Shown here piece after piece: positions 11,449-22,886 of a stretch of DNA of 64,000 nt. Below the pieces are notes generated by a model. The model was given only the letters and a program-made list of their open reading frames with translations. It was not told the origin of the DNA and ran no database searches. Both the position numbers and the translations under genes were made by a program. Positions within the stretch are counted from its first letter, which is position 1; each line of letters starts with the position of its first letter. Source of the DNA: Plotosus lineatus (taxonomy: Eukaryota; Chordata; Actinopteri; Siluriformes; Plotosidae). Location of the stretch: NCBI GenBank assembly GCA_024760905.1, contig JALRMN010000026.1, forward strand, positions 444,001 through 508,000. Direction: 5' to 3'.

Positions 11449-11785
11449 CATTTTCTGTAACCGCTTAATCCTAATTAGAGTCGCGGGGAGGCTGTCGCCC
11501 CTCCCAGCCGACTCAGGGCGAGGGCAGAGCACACCCTGGACGGCTTTCCAGGCCATCGCAGGGCGGAAACACGCTGATGGCTTTGGATCTACTTTTATTG
11601 AAAGTCAGCAATAGTTCTTTTACATGAACCTCTCACCAGAGACAGTGAGACACATGGCAGCCTTTGATAACCCAGTTCGCTGCACTGGGGGCAGTGACAA
11701 TCTTGTGGAGAGTGGGACTCAAACCCCCAACCTTGGGATCAGCGATCCAGCACCCTTATACCACTAGACCAAAACTGCCCTAACT
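11449..11785 (-). mobile_element. tRNA-derived SINE in class I intron, copy 1 only
   Basis: Read on the minus strand, the element has a tRNA-like head at 11777-11695. This includes an A-box-like TGGTCTAGTGGTATAAGG and a B-box-like GGTTTGAGTCCC. A body follows (CCCAGTGC through ATTGCTGAC), then a 3' tail running from CCCTGCGATGGCC to GATTAAGCGGTTACAG. The matching intron of gene copy 2 lacks it (59870-59910). The same body occurs at 54531-54660 joined to a different tail. Confidence 0.75.
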
Positions 11786-12220
11786 TACATTCAGTTAAAT
11801 TTTATTTTTATGATAATTACATATAAACCTCACTTTCTTTAATAACTTTCTGATTCTGTAAAAACTGTGTTTCATATCCTGCACCTGTTCCAGGCACTCA
11901 ACTCGAGCCACTCAATCAACAACAAGGAAGTGACTCTGATTGATCAGGACTGGTTTCCTGTGCAGGATTTCTGGTACGAATGATTCGAGGCAGATTGTGA
12001 AGTGTGTTCAGATGTATTTGGTGTAGAATTGATGTGGGAGTCACTCAGTCTCAGTGTTCAGTCTCCTGTACTTTATCCCATTACTCTCACTGAACCCTCC
12101 CCTTCATTCTGCATTCGCTCAGCACCAGTGTACAATTAAAGTCACACTGTAGGGTTTCCATCAGCACAAATGTGTAAACTATCTTCACTTCCATCCCTTT
12201 TTCCTTCTTTGTTTTTCCAG

Positions 12221-12255
12221 ATGCTCCACCTGAATTATATGATCCGCTGCTGTAA
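12221..12255 (+). CDS. MHC class I-like cytoplasmic tail exon, gene copy 1
   Basis: After a pyrimidine-rich tract and TTTCCAG, the sequence encodes (D)APPELYDPLL followed by TAA at 12253-12255. The reading frame assumes a phase-1 junction with the donor at 11297, and that phase is exactly what the acceptor provides. A short tail of 11 residues is plausible for a class I molecule, but the exon is small and its assignment rests on splice sites and phase. Copy 2 has lost this exon in a deletion of roughly 130 bp. Confidence 0.6.
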
Positions 12256-14680
12256 ATACAGTGTGAAATATTAACATATTATAGATTTAGTGCAGCATCT
12301 GATTAACTTCTGCTGATAGTAAAATGCATGAGGAGTATCAGACACTGTTCACAGGGATTTACATGAAAGTGAGAGTGTGACCTGCAGTCGGAGGGTAGAA
12401 AAAATTTCCCAGAATGCTTTGTGATTGTATTAAACAGAATGTATGAAACGGAATTGGAGATTGTTGATCAGCACATCGGACATAAAGGACATTTCTAGCA
12501 AAAGGGCTTCAACACTCTGCAGCTCTGCGTCGCATCTTCAATCCAAAACAATCCCGACTGCACACATGCTGGGAACAAATTCAGGGAAAAGTCTCAGGTT
12601 TTCTTCATTAATTGTCGGGAGTGTTATGTGTCGACTTTCATCGTCTGCATCAGCCGTGTTCTCGTCATCGTCCCTCATCCAGAATCACATTTAGTTATAA
12701 TCCTCAACCAGTCAACTTTTCCAAAAACTTTTATCGAATCTTATTTACATCATGCCATTGTGCACCTCATTTTTATTTTTCTATTAAATCTATTGTTGGC
12801 TTTTCTCAGAGCAAAACATGAACGTTATCACTGCTTCACATGGGGGTCGCCATCATTACCCAGCCACTTCTCATATCTATGCAGTATATCTATGTGTAGA
12901 AAAACTGTTTCATGTTTTGTACTGAATGGGACCCTGAAGCTCTAAGTCCGTGATATACAGTCAGTGGTTGAAATAAATAAATATATAAATAAATAAATAA
13001 TATGCAGATGTTCGAGGTCTAAATGAAGCTCCTCCTCCTGGATCTGAGGTTTGGTTCGTATGAAAGGTCTCTGGACGGACTTTCAGGCAGAATAGATGGT
13101 TGCAGAGGTGAACACTGGGTGCTCGGGAGAAATTCTTGAGACGTTCCACCCGCAGTTTCTTCTTCTGGTGTGTAATACAATCCATAGAAAGCCATGGAGT
13201 CTCCCTGCTACTTCCAAACACTTTAAATGGTGAATTTCATTCTCCTTCCACACTGAAGGGTAAAAGCTGTGTGTGCAGAAAGCAAAACCATCAAACTGAA
13301 CCCGAAACCACTTCAGTTCCCTACAGACGTGTTTTTCTTCTTCTTCTCCCTGAGACTGAACTTCCTCTCTATTATAATGAGGAAAGATACACGAGGTCGC
13401 TGTAAACTCGACTGTCAGATGCTTTTAAATCCAGAGTCACATGATTTGATTGATGTATTTACATTTATAAATCACTTCCTGGATTCCGTCTCATAAAATA
13501 TTCTTCATATTTTCTAAATAATGTTTGGATTTGTGATAATTAGAAACTTTATGCTCAGCTTTAATTAAACTTGTAGCTCAAGTGCAAAATAAAAATATTG
13601 ATCCTTCAGTCGTGAAAATTACTGCCGTTATTATACAAGTGTTACTTTTGATTGATGATAATATATTTATTTTTACACAGATCATTAAGAAGTGAATGTG
13701 ACTGGACTTTTAAATTCTGAGCAGGAAAATGGATCAGGATGTGAATTTAAGTTGCACTGATGAACTCCGTCAATAAATTGCTCCATTCTTTAAAATAAAC
13801 TGGAGGAAGAAACACCAGATGTTGATGATCGACAGCAGTCAACAGCTGGAGTGCTGCAGGAAGCTGTAGGATCACGACATTGTTTCTGGGAGCACAGCGT
13901 TCACATGACCTGCAGCTGGCTGCATCTTTTTAACACATCTGGATATCTTTCTTTTAAAAAAAATCAGTTTCTGCTCGTCACGCTGTGCATCAGCAGCAGA
14001 CGTCACCTGTTGATTGTTTCTCACGTCCCTGTATATGAACGACACACGAATAATCCATCAGAACATCTGAGCAGCTCATGAGCGAAAAATCAGGGCGAGA
14101 CAGTAATTGGTGATCATGTGACTTCGGTGCTATTAGTGGGTTTCATATCAGAAGTTTTATTTTTATTAATATAATGAACATTTATTTCTCTTGTCAGATA
14201 TACTTTCAATTATTTTAATCTGTTTCCTGAAAATCTCGGGGTTTTATACTGTGATACTATTATTTTTATTAGAATATAATCAGGTGTGTACAGTATATGA
14301 ATCACATTCAGATGTTTCTTGTTGTGTTGCAAATAATCAAAATCCTGTTTACTTCTAGTTCATTAAATTTTCTCAAATATTTATTTTTGCAGTGGTTTAG
14401 TTTTTCTGGATTTTTATTTGATGGTCGTTGGGTTTGTTGTTGTTGTTCTTGTTTATTCTGTTAGAAGTTGGTACTTTTTGTCTTTACTCAGTTGAGTGTG
14501 GTACAAATAAATTAAATTTAAAACAATGATGGTTTATATTATTTCAAATTTTACTGAATGTAAAACTGTATAGAATATTTTATCTCCTGTCCTCATTCCT
14601 TCCTCTCTCAGGAGAAATGCTTCATCAACTGTTTTCAAACCTGTATTCCCTTTTATTCCCCTTTCGAGCTGAATAAAACA
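12256..14680. other. Non-coding stretch downstream of class I copy 1
   Basis: Up to about 12610 this matches 60260-60610 (likely 3' flank of the class I genes). From there on it is unique in the window. I see no convincing exon, only short random frames, a (TAAA)-rich patch near 12975-13000 and AT-rich sequence. Confidence 0.5.
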
Positions 14681-14683
14681 CAT

Positions 14684-14830
14684 GTGTTTCACTGCAAAAA
14701 AGGTCCTGGGTTCGAGTCCCAGGCTCAGACTTTTCTGTGTGGAGTTTGGATATTCTCGCCACATCTGCATGGGTTTCTACCCACAGAGTACAGACATCTT
14801 CATTCACCTGATTGGCTGTTCCAAATCGCA
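14684..14830 (+). repeat. tRNA-derived SINE fragment
   Basis: A B-box-like GGGTTCGAGTCCCAGGC is followed by TGTGTGGAGTTTGG and CATGGGTTTCTACC, a combination found in tRNA-type fish SINEs. The head upstream of the B box is degraded and the 3' end passes into a TG microsatellite. Confidence 0.6.
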
Positions 14831-14833
14831 CTG

Positions 14834-15052
<219 letters not shown>

Positions 15053-15359
15053 TGTGATGAGGCGGACTGTTCCAGTCTTTTATTCCTTGAATATAAAAAA
15101 ATGATTTGAAAGTGCATTTTTAAGATTTGGAAGATAAAACCATACATACTCGGTCTTGTGTATTATTTTATTTTGTTGAATTCGTTCTGTCCTACATGCG
15201 TTCCAGGCCGCATTAGATCTAAACCTGAGCGCTTTATTCTGTACAGTTTGTAAGTTGTTTTTGAAAGGTTTGGATCGAGCACTGTTCCAGGCTGTTGATG
15301 CAGATTCATATCACACAATGCAGTGCATTACACAGAGTGTTTCCGGTGTATTTATATTG

Positions 15360-15600
15360 GAAGAGGAAAATTGATTCAGAATGTATTTAACCTGCAGTGG
15401 ACAGACAATTATTTTTCTATTCAATGCAAAGAAAAGGCTGTTTGTCTCATCAGTTGAGAGGCGGTGGCGCTATTCAGAGAATCCTATCTGCACCGACACC
15501 CTGAATCCCGTCACACAGATCAGTCTGATCGCTTCCAAGGCCAAATCCGAGCAGAAAGCCCTCAACGCTACAGAGTGGACCATTCGCTCAGGACAATGAA
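15360..15600. repeat. Unclassified segment repeated at 22.8-23.5 kb
   Basis: The segment from GATTCAGAATGTATTTAACC to ATCGCTTCCAAGG recurs at 22800-22886 plus 23369-23462, where an RTE fragment splits it. No coding potential or known repeat hallmark is visible. It may be an old low-copy repeat or a small segmental duplication. Confidence 0.55.
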
Positions 15601-15717
15601 TTTGGACTGAAAACCCAGCAGAACCGGTCATCCGGTCGGGCAGCTTTCGGGTCGCTCACCTGATCGCAAGCAGCGGTGAAGCTTTCACTGATGGACAGTT
15701 TGGAAGAAATGCCTGAA

Positions 15718-15797
15718 TGACGTCACGAAGGAGGCGTGTTCCGAGAAGAATGACGTCTATACTGCCGTGAGTCTGTCGGTGAGGACCAATGACGTAG
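15718..15797. promoter_or_regulatory. Cluster of CRE-like TGACGT sites
   Basis: One full palindromic TGACGTCA (15718-15725) and two half sites, TGACGTCT (15751-15758) and TGACGTAG (15790-15797, preceded by CCAA), lie within 80 bp. They are 38-117 bp upstream of an ATG that opens a 109-codon frame. A CTTCCGG motif lies just inside that frame. The spacing looks like a CREB/ATF-type promoter, but no TATA box or transcript evidence is visible. Confidence 0.35.
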
Positions 15798-15834
15798 AAG
15801 AAAAACGAGACTGCGCGCTCAGCATACATTATAC

Positions 15835-16164
15835 ATGCCGCCGTGGTTAGTCGGCTCTGACTTCCGGTTAGGGCAAAAATCTGGGAAACAAACAGACATC
15901 GATATGGAAAACGATGCGATAAATGTAAATACTTGGGATGTTTTGGATCCCTGGAGACATGAATATAATGTAAACATTTGCAGCATGCCCAGGAAGGTTT
16001 GGAAGATACATCGACACATAATAGGAGGCACAGACCTGAATAATATTCCCCATGCCAAACATGTCAACTGCCACGCCCACCTCTCTTGTCCTTGTAAAGT
16101 GTATCAGGGATTTCAATTCATATATTCCACAAATTACAAGGAATTTTTCGGACACTTTTTGTGA
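15835..16164 (+). CDS. Hypothetical 109-aa ORF
   Basis: The frame begins MPPWLVGSDFRLGQ, contains NTWDVLDPWRHEYNV and VNCHAHLSCPCKVY, and ends GHFL. I do not recognise it. No signal peptide, membrane segment or repeat is evident. It sits downstream of the CRE-like cluster and just upstream of an RTE insertion and a THAP9-like relic on the opposite strand. It could be a first exon, part of a transposon end, or a chance frame. A long open frame in AT-rich DNA is only weak support. Confidence 0.25.
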   Translation: MPPWLVGSDFRLGQKSGKQTDIDMENDAINVNTWDVLDPWRHEYNVNICSMPRKVWKIHRHIIGGTDLNNIPHAKHVNCHAHLSCPCKVYQGFQFIYSTNYKEFFGHFL

Positions 16165-16247
16165 CAAAACTGCACTACACATTTATAACCACAAACACTT
16201 ACAGTTAAACTACACATGTAATATTATATCATATAAATGAGCAGAAG

Positions 16248-16622
16248 AATGCAGCCATGAAGGGGGGGGGGGGGCACTAACCAGTGTCTCTCCCCCTTAT
16301 GCCGGTCCCAAGCGGCTCAGAGGGACAGCACATGTTAGATGTTTTGGAGACAAAGTCAGAGAGGCTAGATTTGGATGGTTTGGACATGTACAGAGAAGGG
16401 ATAGTGAGTATATTGGTCGTAGGATGCTGAGGTTGGATCTACCAGGCAAAAGGCCCAGAGGAAGACCAAAGAGAAGATTTATGGATGCGGTGAAGGCGGA
16501 CATGAAGGTCGTTGGAGTAAGAGTAGAAGATGCAGAGGATAGGGAGAGATGGAGGCAGATCATTTGCTGTGGCGACCCCTGAAGGGAACAGCCGAAAGGA
16601 AAAGAAGAAGAAAGAAGAAGAG
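16248..16622 (+). mobile_element. Internally deleted RTE LINE (5' end fused to 3' end)
   Basis: A 13-bp target duplication, AAATGAGCAGAAG (16235-16247 and 16623-16635), brackets 375 bp. About 60 bp match the 5' leader of the RTE family here (G-run, then ACCAGTGTCTCTCCC and GCCGGTCCCAAGC). They are joined directly to its last roughly 300 bp. That 3' part encodes FGDKVREARF, WFGHVQRRDSEYIG and GRPKRRFMD, and ends in AAG repeats. It is a non-autonomous derivative mobilised by a full-length relative, inserted into the THAP9-like relic region. Confidence 0.8.
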
Positions 16623-16639
16623 AAATGAGCAGAAGCAAC

Positions 16640-17780
16640 AGGATACTTTTTTACAATGGCCGAACATCTGTACAGTACATGCACATACCATCTCAGTACC
16701 AGTTTAGGGGAGAACACAACTGGTCTCCTTACAAGAAGTAAGATATCTTCGACCTGCAAGAAATCTTTGTGACTGCACGCACTACCCATCCAGCAATGTA
16801 TTCTAAGATTCCCTCAACAAATGCACTCAGCCCAGGTCCGGTAACACTATATGTATGATCACAGAGAGCTGAATCAAAAGAGATTGCAGGCACAACCATA
16901 TCAGCCCCAGTATCAACAACATTCAATAAGGATGTGTCCTGTTATACACAATTTAATATTATATAAAATTTACAATATACAATTTAATGGAACCAGTGAT
17001 AGATACACCAGCATGACTCAGCAGGGATCTGAAAGCAGTGGAGAACTGCAAAGCTGATGAATTGTTATTGCACCCACCACGTTGTCGCACAGAGAGAAAA
17101 GGAAGTGACTGTTTCGTGGTAAGTTTGTTTGCAGGATGTAAACCTTCAGAAGCTTGAAGTTCCTGCAAAAGTCCATTATCTTCCATTTAGTTGTACCAAC
17201 AGACGTTTTCATTTCACTTAAAGAATGAAGTGCACCTCTGACATTTGTAAGCAGGTGACAAGTATCAAAGAACTCATGTATATGACGAGAACTGGCAGAT
17301 GGGTGTGGAAAACTACTATTGATATCATCATGTACAATTGAACAACCTAAAAGATTTGCCATTTTTTGATTTGTTGTATGACCATCCATAACAAGAGCCA
17401 AAACATGTACATTACAATCATACAGTGCACAAATATCATAACAATTGACACTGGCTTTCTGCTGATAAACTATTGGTTAAAAAATATGCACCAGGCACTT
17501 TCCACTGGCCCTGGAGGCCAACAGCCATAACAACAAGTGCCTCAGTAGCCTCTCCTGCACCACCTTCCAGTGACCCTGCACCAAGGTCAACAAAGCCAAC
17601 CATCTCTTGATGCTTTGGATCCCAATCAAGATGCTTCCTCAGAGACACTCCATCAGGCATGGTGCTGCAGTAGCTGTGGTTTCTTGAATCAGCTGCAGCC
17701 TTTGACTGAAGCAGGTTTAGCACCTGCTGGGAAATTCCAGGCTTCGCTGATATGCTACTCACCCATCTAGAATGCAAAAT
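16640..17780 (-). pseudogene. P-element/THAP9-like transposase relic
   Basis: Minus-strand fragments in several frames carry the conserved stretches of P-element-type transposases. 17777-17436 has PDGVSLRKHLDWDPK, VGFVDLG, EALVVMAVGLQGQWKVP and AYFLTNSLS. 17401-17018 has LVMDGHTTNQKMANLLG and FFDTCHLLTNVRGAL, part of the RNase H-like/insertion region. 16926-16729 has FVEGILEYIAGWVVR. The order is collinear with a single degraded gene reading leftwards. I see no DNA-binding THAP zinc finger, and frameshifts make it non-functional. It could derive from a host THAP9-like gene rather than a transposon. Confidence 0.7.
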
Positions 17781-18370
17781 AAGATCTCAATGTGAATTGT
17801 ATTATCCAACAAGTGGTCTAGGGACCAGGTTCCTCATCTGGGCAAGCTGATGCGGGATTGACTCAGAAAAAAATACGAACTAGAATTATTTAGCATTAGG
17901 TACACTGAAAAACAAACAAACAGACATTTGAAGTAAAACCACACAAAAACTCAGCGTTCATAAGGATCATTTTAATAAACATCTGTATTTTTTCATGGAA
18001 TTCAATTACTGACAGGTGGCACCACCATATGAACTTCTTTTATCGAGGGTCTCTATGTAACGTCACACTCATAATATAAAAACATTTCCTGTGGTAGGGG
18101 ATGCCACCTCTTAAGCGCATGAGATGGACCCTGTCACAAATTATGTCCCACCTATGGGGAAATAGGAGAGGACACCAACCTCTACATTAGTACTTCTGAC
18201 CTGGCAGACATAGAAGATTAGTTGATAGGCTATTCAAACTGGCATGGAAGGCAAGTCAGTACAGTTGTGTGGACAACTGCAAAGGGCAAAGTATGGGTGC
18301 AACAGATACTTCTGGCCATCCATTGCAGCTGAACACACCTCCAGTCATCTTGATTCATTGAGTCATTGGA

Positions 18371-18622
18371 TCAAGATGTGAGCAGCCAAAAGGGTGGGAC
18401 AGACTCAGCACATATCTCTCCCACTATAAAATGATCACGTGCAGGTGCCAAATCAATCATTCCTTTCAGATGGGCAGGACACCTAGTCCGTATGTCTGAC
18501 AAGAGACTGCCAAAAGCAATGGACAGCTCAAAACTGGTCAACGCAGCCATGGTGGTCAATACAAACGGTATAAAGATACACTCAAGGCCAGTCTGAAGAA
18601 GGGCCACATCGATGACAGCCAA
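18371..18622 (-). pseudogene. Unrecognised coding-like relic
   Basis: A minus-strand open frame of 83 codons contains LTTMAALTSFELSIAFGSLLSD and DLAPARDHFIVGEIC. Coding-like residues appear to continue past the stop (WCVQLQWMAR) before degenerating. I do not recognise the family. It lies upstream, in reading direction, of the THAP9-like relic and may or may not belong to it. Confidence 0.35.
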
Positions 18623-18968
18623 TCCGAGCAGAGAATTTTATTCCTGCGCCCTGTCCACTAGACCACCACTGCCCCTGCTTATCATAACAATTAAGCATTC
18701 AAAAATAATGTACAAGATGCAAATAAAATACAAATACACACTCAAATGCGCACCGCACATAAAAATGTAAGTAGTTTTGATGGGAGGGTTTGGGTTGTTT
18801 TTTGTTTTTGTTTTTTGTTCGTTTTTCGGCATTGATTAAAATTAGTATTAAAAGTAGTAGTATCATTATAATATACCATATATTATCAGTAATCGTGTGA
18901 TTATGATTAATATTATCATTACTATTTGCGATTGTTATTATTTTAAATACTATTCTCACTTTACTCTA

Positions 18969-18970
<2 letters not shown>

Positions 18971-19021
<51 letters not shown>
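18971..19021. repeat. (TG)n microsatellite
   Basis: An uninterrupted TG tract of about 50 bp in an otherwise AT-rich stretch (18640-19080) where I see nothing else. Confidence 0.9.
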
Positions 19022-19027
<6 letters not shown>

Positions 19028-19101
19028 GGATGGTTTAAATGCAGAGCCAATTTTAGATCTATATATTTAAAAGGATTACCACAGTGTATCCATAAATAAA
19101 T

Positions 19102-22100
19102 CTTCTTTTAGTTTCGGCTTTTCCTTCCAGCGAATCATCTGCCTCCATCTCACCCTATCCTGTGCATCTTCTTCTCTTACACCAACGACCTTCATGTCCT
19201 CCTTCACCACATCCATGAATCGTCTCTTTAGTTTTCCTCTAGGTCTTCTGCCTGGTAGTTCCAACCTCAGCATCCTACTACCAATATACTCACTATCCCT
19301 CCTCTGTACATGTCCAAAAAATCTCAATCCAGCCTCTCTGACTTTGTCTCCAAAAACGTCTTACATGTGCTGTCCAACTGATGTGCTCATTCCTTATCCT
19401 ATCCATCCTCAATACTCCCAAAGAGAACCTCAACATTTTCATCTCTGCTACCTCCAGCTCTGACCTCCTGTCTTTTCCCCAGGGCCACTGTTTCTAAACC
19501 ATACAACATCGTTGGACTCAACACCGTCTTGTACACTTTTCCTTTCATTCTTGCCGATACCCTCCTATCACACATCACACCAGACACTTTTCTCCAACCA
19601 TTCCACACCTCTTTTCCACACTTTCCATTGCTCTGGATTGTTGAGCGTAAGTACTTAAAATCCTCCACCTTCCTTAGCTCTGCTCCTTGTAACCTCACCG
19701 TTCCTCTTGAGTCCTTGTCATTCATGCACATGTATTCTGTCTTACTGAGGCTAACCTTCATTCCCCTCCTTTCCAGGGCAAACCTCCACCTCTCTAGATT
19801 TTCTTGCAATTATTCTCTGCTCTCACTACAGATCACTATGTCATCTGCAAACATTATAGTCCATGGGGAATCTTGTCTCACCTCGTCTGTCAGCCTGTCC
19901 ATCACCATATTAAACAAGAAGGGGCTCAGAGCTGACCCTTGATGCAGTCCCACCTCCACCATGAACTCTTCTGTCACACCGACAGCACAGCTCACCACTG
20001 TTTTACATCTCTTATACATGTCCTGCACCAGTCTAACATACTTCTCTTCCACTCCAGACTTCCTCATGCAATACCACAGTTCCTCTCTCGGCACCCTGTC
20101 ATATGCTTTCTCCAGATCCACAAAGGCACAATGCAGCTCCTTCTGACCTTCTCTGTACTTCTCTATTAACATCCTCAAGGCAAACACTGCATCTGTGGTG
20201 CTCGTTCTTGGCATGAAACCAAACTGTTGTTCACAAATGCTGACCTCTGCCCTTAGTCTATCTCAACTAGCCTCAACTATCATTGACAATAAGCTGACTT
20301 TTACACAGAATACTGATGCCGTGTACAACAAGTGTCAACAAAGACTGTTCTTCCTTCGCAAACTCAGATCTTTTCATATTGATAAAACCATTATGTTGTT
20401 ATTTTACAAATCATGTGTGCAATCTGTTTTACTTTTTAGTGTACAATGTTGGTACGGCACCCTCTCTCTCAAAAACAAAAACAAACTTGGCAAAATTGTA
20501 AACGTAAGCAGCAAAATCATTGGAACTCCTTTAGACCCTATTGACTACTTTTATGAATCTCGTGTACTAAATTTAGCATCCAAAATTATTAACGACGAAA
20601 CTCATGTTCTTCATTCTGAATATATCCTTCTTCCTTCCGGCCGCAGATATCAATTACCCAAACTTAAATCAAAGAGAGCCCGTACATCCTACATACCAAC
20701 TAGCATTTTCCTTTTAAATAAGTAGCCTCCACCTTTAGTCTCTTGTATATTGTTGCATTTTTGTACCACTGTTTTTATCTGTTGCGTTATCTAATTTAAA
20801 AACTCAGTTTTATGTCTTAAGTCGTTACATGTCCGTTTAACATACAGTATTCTTTAAAGTATTTTTAAATTTTATTTTTGAAATTTTAGTGCTAGTTTCT
20901 TACATTGCACCTTAAGATATTTAATATTTAATATTTAATGTTATATATGTATTATGTCTTCATGTTTGTAATATGTTCTGTATGTATGTTTTATGGAGCC
21001 TGTGTACGTGCAAGACAAATTCCCTCCTCGGGCAATAAAGTATTGTCATTGTCATTGTCATTGTCATTGTCATTGTCTAGCTTCCACTATTCTTTCCCAT
21101 AACTTCATCGTATGGCTCATCAACTTTATCCCTCTGTAGTTGCCACAACTCTGCACGTCTCCCTTGTTCTTAAAAATGGGCACCAGCACACTTCTCCTCC
21201 ATTCCTCTGGCATCCTCTCACTCTCTAAGACCTTGTTAAATGTTCTTGTAAGAAAATCTACTGCTACCTCTCCTAGACACTTCCATACCTCCACCGGTAT
21301 GTCATCAGGACCAACTGCCTTTCCATTCTTCATCCTCTTCAATGCCCTCTTCACTTCACCCTTACTAATCTTTGCTACTTCCTGGTCCTCAACAGTCACC
21401 TCTTCTACTCTTTTTTCTCTCTCATTTTCCTCATTCATCAGCTCTTCAAAGTACTCTTTCCATCTTCCCAGCACACTTTTGTCATCAGTCAAGACATTTC
21501 CCTCTCTGTCCTTAATCACTCTAACTTGCTGCACTTCCTTCCCATTTCTATTTCTCTGCTGTGCCAACCTGTATAAATCATTTTCTCCCTTTACTTTCCA
21601 ACCGAGCATACAAGTCATCATACACCCTCTGTTTGGCCTTTGACACCGCTACCTTCGCCTCACGCTGTGTCTCCCTGTACTCCTGTTTACTTTCTTCAGT
21701 TCTCTCAATGTCTCATTTCTTCTTAGCTAACCTCTTCCTTTGTACACACTGCTGCACTTCCTCATTCCACCACCAAGTCTCCTTATCTACTTTCCTTCCA
21801 GATGACACACCAAGTATTCTCCTACCTGTCTCCCTGATCACATTAGCTGTAGTTGTCCAGTTATCTGGATGCACTTCCTGACCACCAAAAGCCTGTTTCA
21901 ACTCTTCCTTGAAGACAACCCGACACGCTTCCTTTTTCAGCTTTCACCACTTTGTCTTCTGCTCTGCCTTTTCCTTCTTCACCCTCCTCACCATCAGCAT
22001 CACCCTATGCTCCTCTCTCTTCTGGAAGAAAGTATTCACCACAGCCATTTCCATCCTTTTTGCAAAATCTACCAACATCTATCCTTCTTCGTTCCTGTCC

Positions 22101-22167
22101 TGGCTACCAAACCTACCCATCACTTCCTCTGAGACACTGGTTTGGGCCCCCCCCCCGGCTGCATTAA
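19102..22167 (-). mobile_element. RTE (CFDP2/BovB-like) LINE, copy 1, with nested L2
   Basis: A minus-strand LINE is flanked by a 17-bp duplication TGTATCCATAAATAAAT (19085-19101 and 22168-22184). Reading leftwards, fragments give the endonuclease-RT linker (21901-21713), RT N-terminus (21621-21070), RT core with MFADDIVICSES (20214-19810), then EYMCMNDKDSRGTV (19809-19399) and the C-terminus ending RWRQMIRWKEK. The protein resembles 'craniofacial development protein 2-like' ORFs, which derive from RTE/BovB LINEs. Most of the endonuclease is missing, and an L2 fragment interrupts the RT at 20261-21074. Confidence 0.85.
20261..21074 (+). mobile_element. 5'-truncated L2-type LINE nested in RTE
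   Basis: The 5-bp duplication GTCTA at 20256-20260 and 21075-21079 marks the insertion. The remaining open frame encodes the extreme C-terminus of an L2/CR1-group reverse transcriptase: IIDNKLTFTQNTDAVYNKC, QQRLFFLRKLRSF, LLPSGRRYQLPKLKSKRAR, then a stop at about 20725. A 3' untranslated region and a (CATTGT)n tail at 21049-21074 follow. The orientation is opposite to the host RTE. Confidence 0.85.
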
Positions 22168-22199
22168 TGTATCCATAAATAAATAAATCAATAAATTCA

Positions 22200-22790
22200 A
22201 TTCAGTTCAGTTTTGTTTAGTGTTTTTTTTTACAGTTGAGTCGGGCTTACAAATTATAAACGAATTTAAAGCTTTCCTACGAGCCCTACATGTTCATCAT
22301 GAGCAACATGGTCGATGGAAAAACTCGCTCAGTAGATGCGAAGAAGAAACTTTGAGAGGAACCAGAACCAAATGGAAACCCATCCACATTTTGGTGAAAC
22401 CATAAAAATACAAACCATATATATTCAGAAGAAGAAGATTCATTATTCATATAACCAAAAAAACATCCTGCTGGTTATACAACTGTAAGTCCTAATCAAA
22501 CAATCAATCAATTAATTAATTAATTCATAAAGGACTGAAAGATTGGCTGTTTATAACAGATGTCCCCAAACTATAGCCCACCCCCACATTTGGCCCCGCC
22601 CCGTGAACAATATCAGAGATGCATTATTATTATTTTTTCATTCTGGCCACGTGATCGAAAGTAATAAACATGTGTCGTGACATTCTATTCTACCCTTCTG
22701 CAGTCTGTGCCCATCTGAACCCCCCGGAAATAAATCCTCAACTCGTCCCTGTCTAATAGAACGGAATAATGGGGAAAAGGTAATGGGACA
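22200..22790. other. Gene-free stretch
   Basis: AT-rich sequence with (AATT)n near 22505-22525. I see no exon, RNA gene or clear repeat boundary. Confidence 0.4.
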
Positions 22791-22886
22791 GGAAAATTAA
22801 TTCAGAATGTATTGAACCTGCAGTGGACAGATGATTATTTTTTCTGTTCAATGGAAAGAAAAGGCTGTTTGTCTCATCAGTCGAGA

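Noticed and set aside
11695..11777. Functional tRNA gene on the minus strand
   Set aside because: A- and B-box-like motifs are present, but the cloverleaf stems do not pair convincingly and the sequence continues into a SINE body.
19194..19463. Plus-strand frame with leucine- and serine-rich composition
   Set aside because: Antisense of the RTE C-terminus, repeated at 43067, 47482 and 60607.
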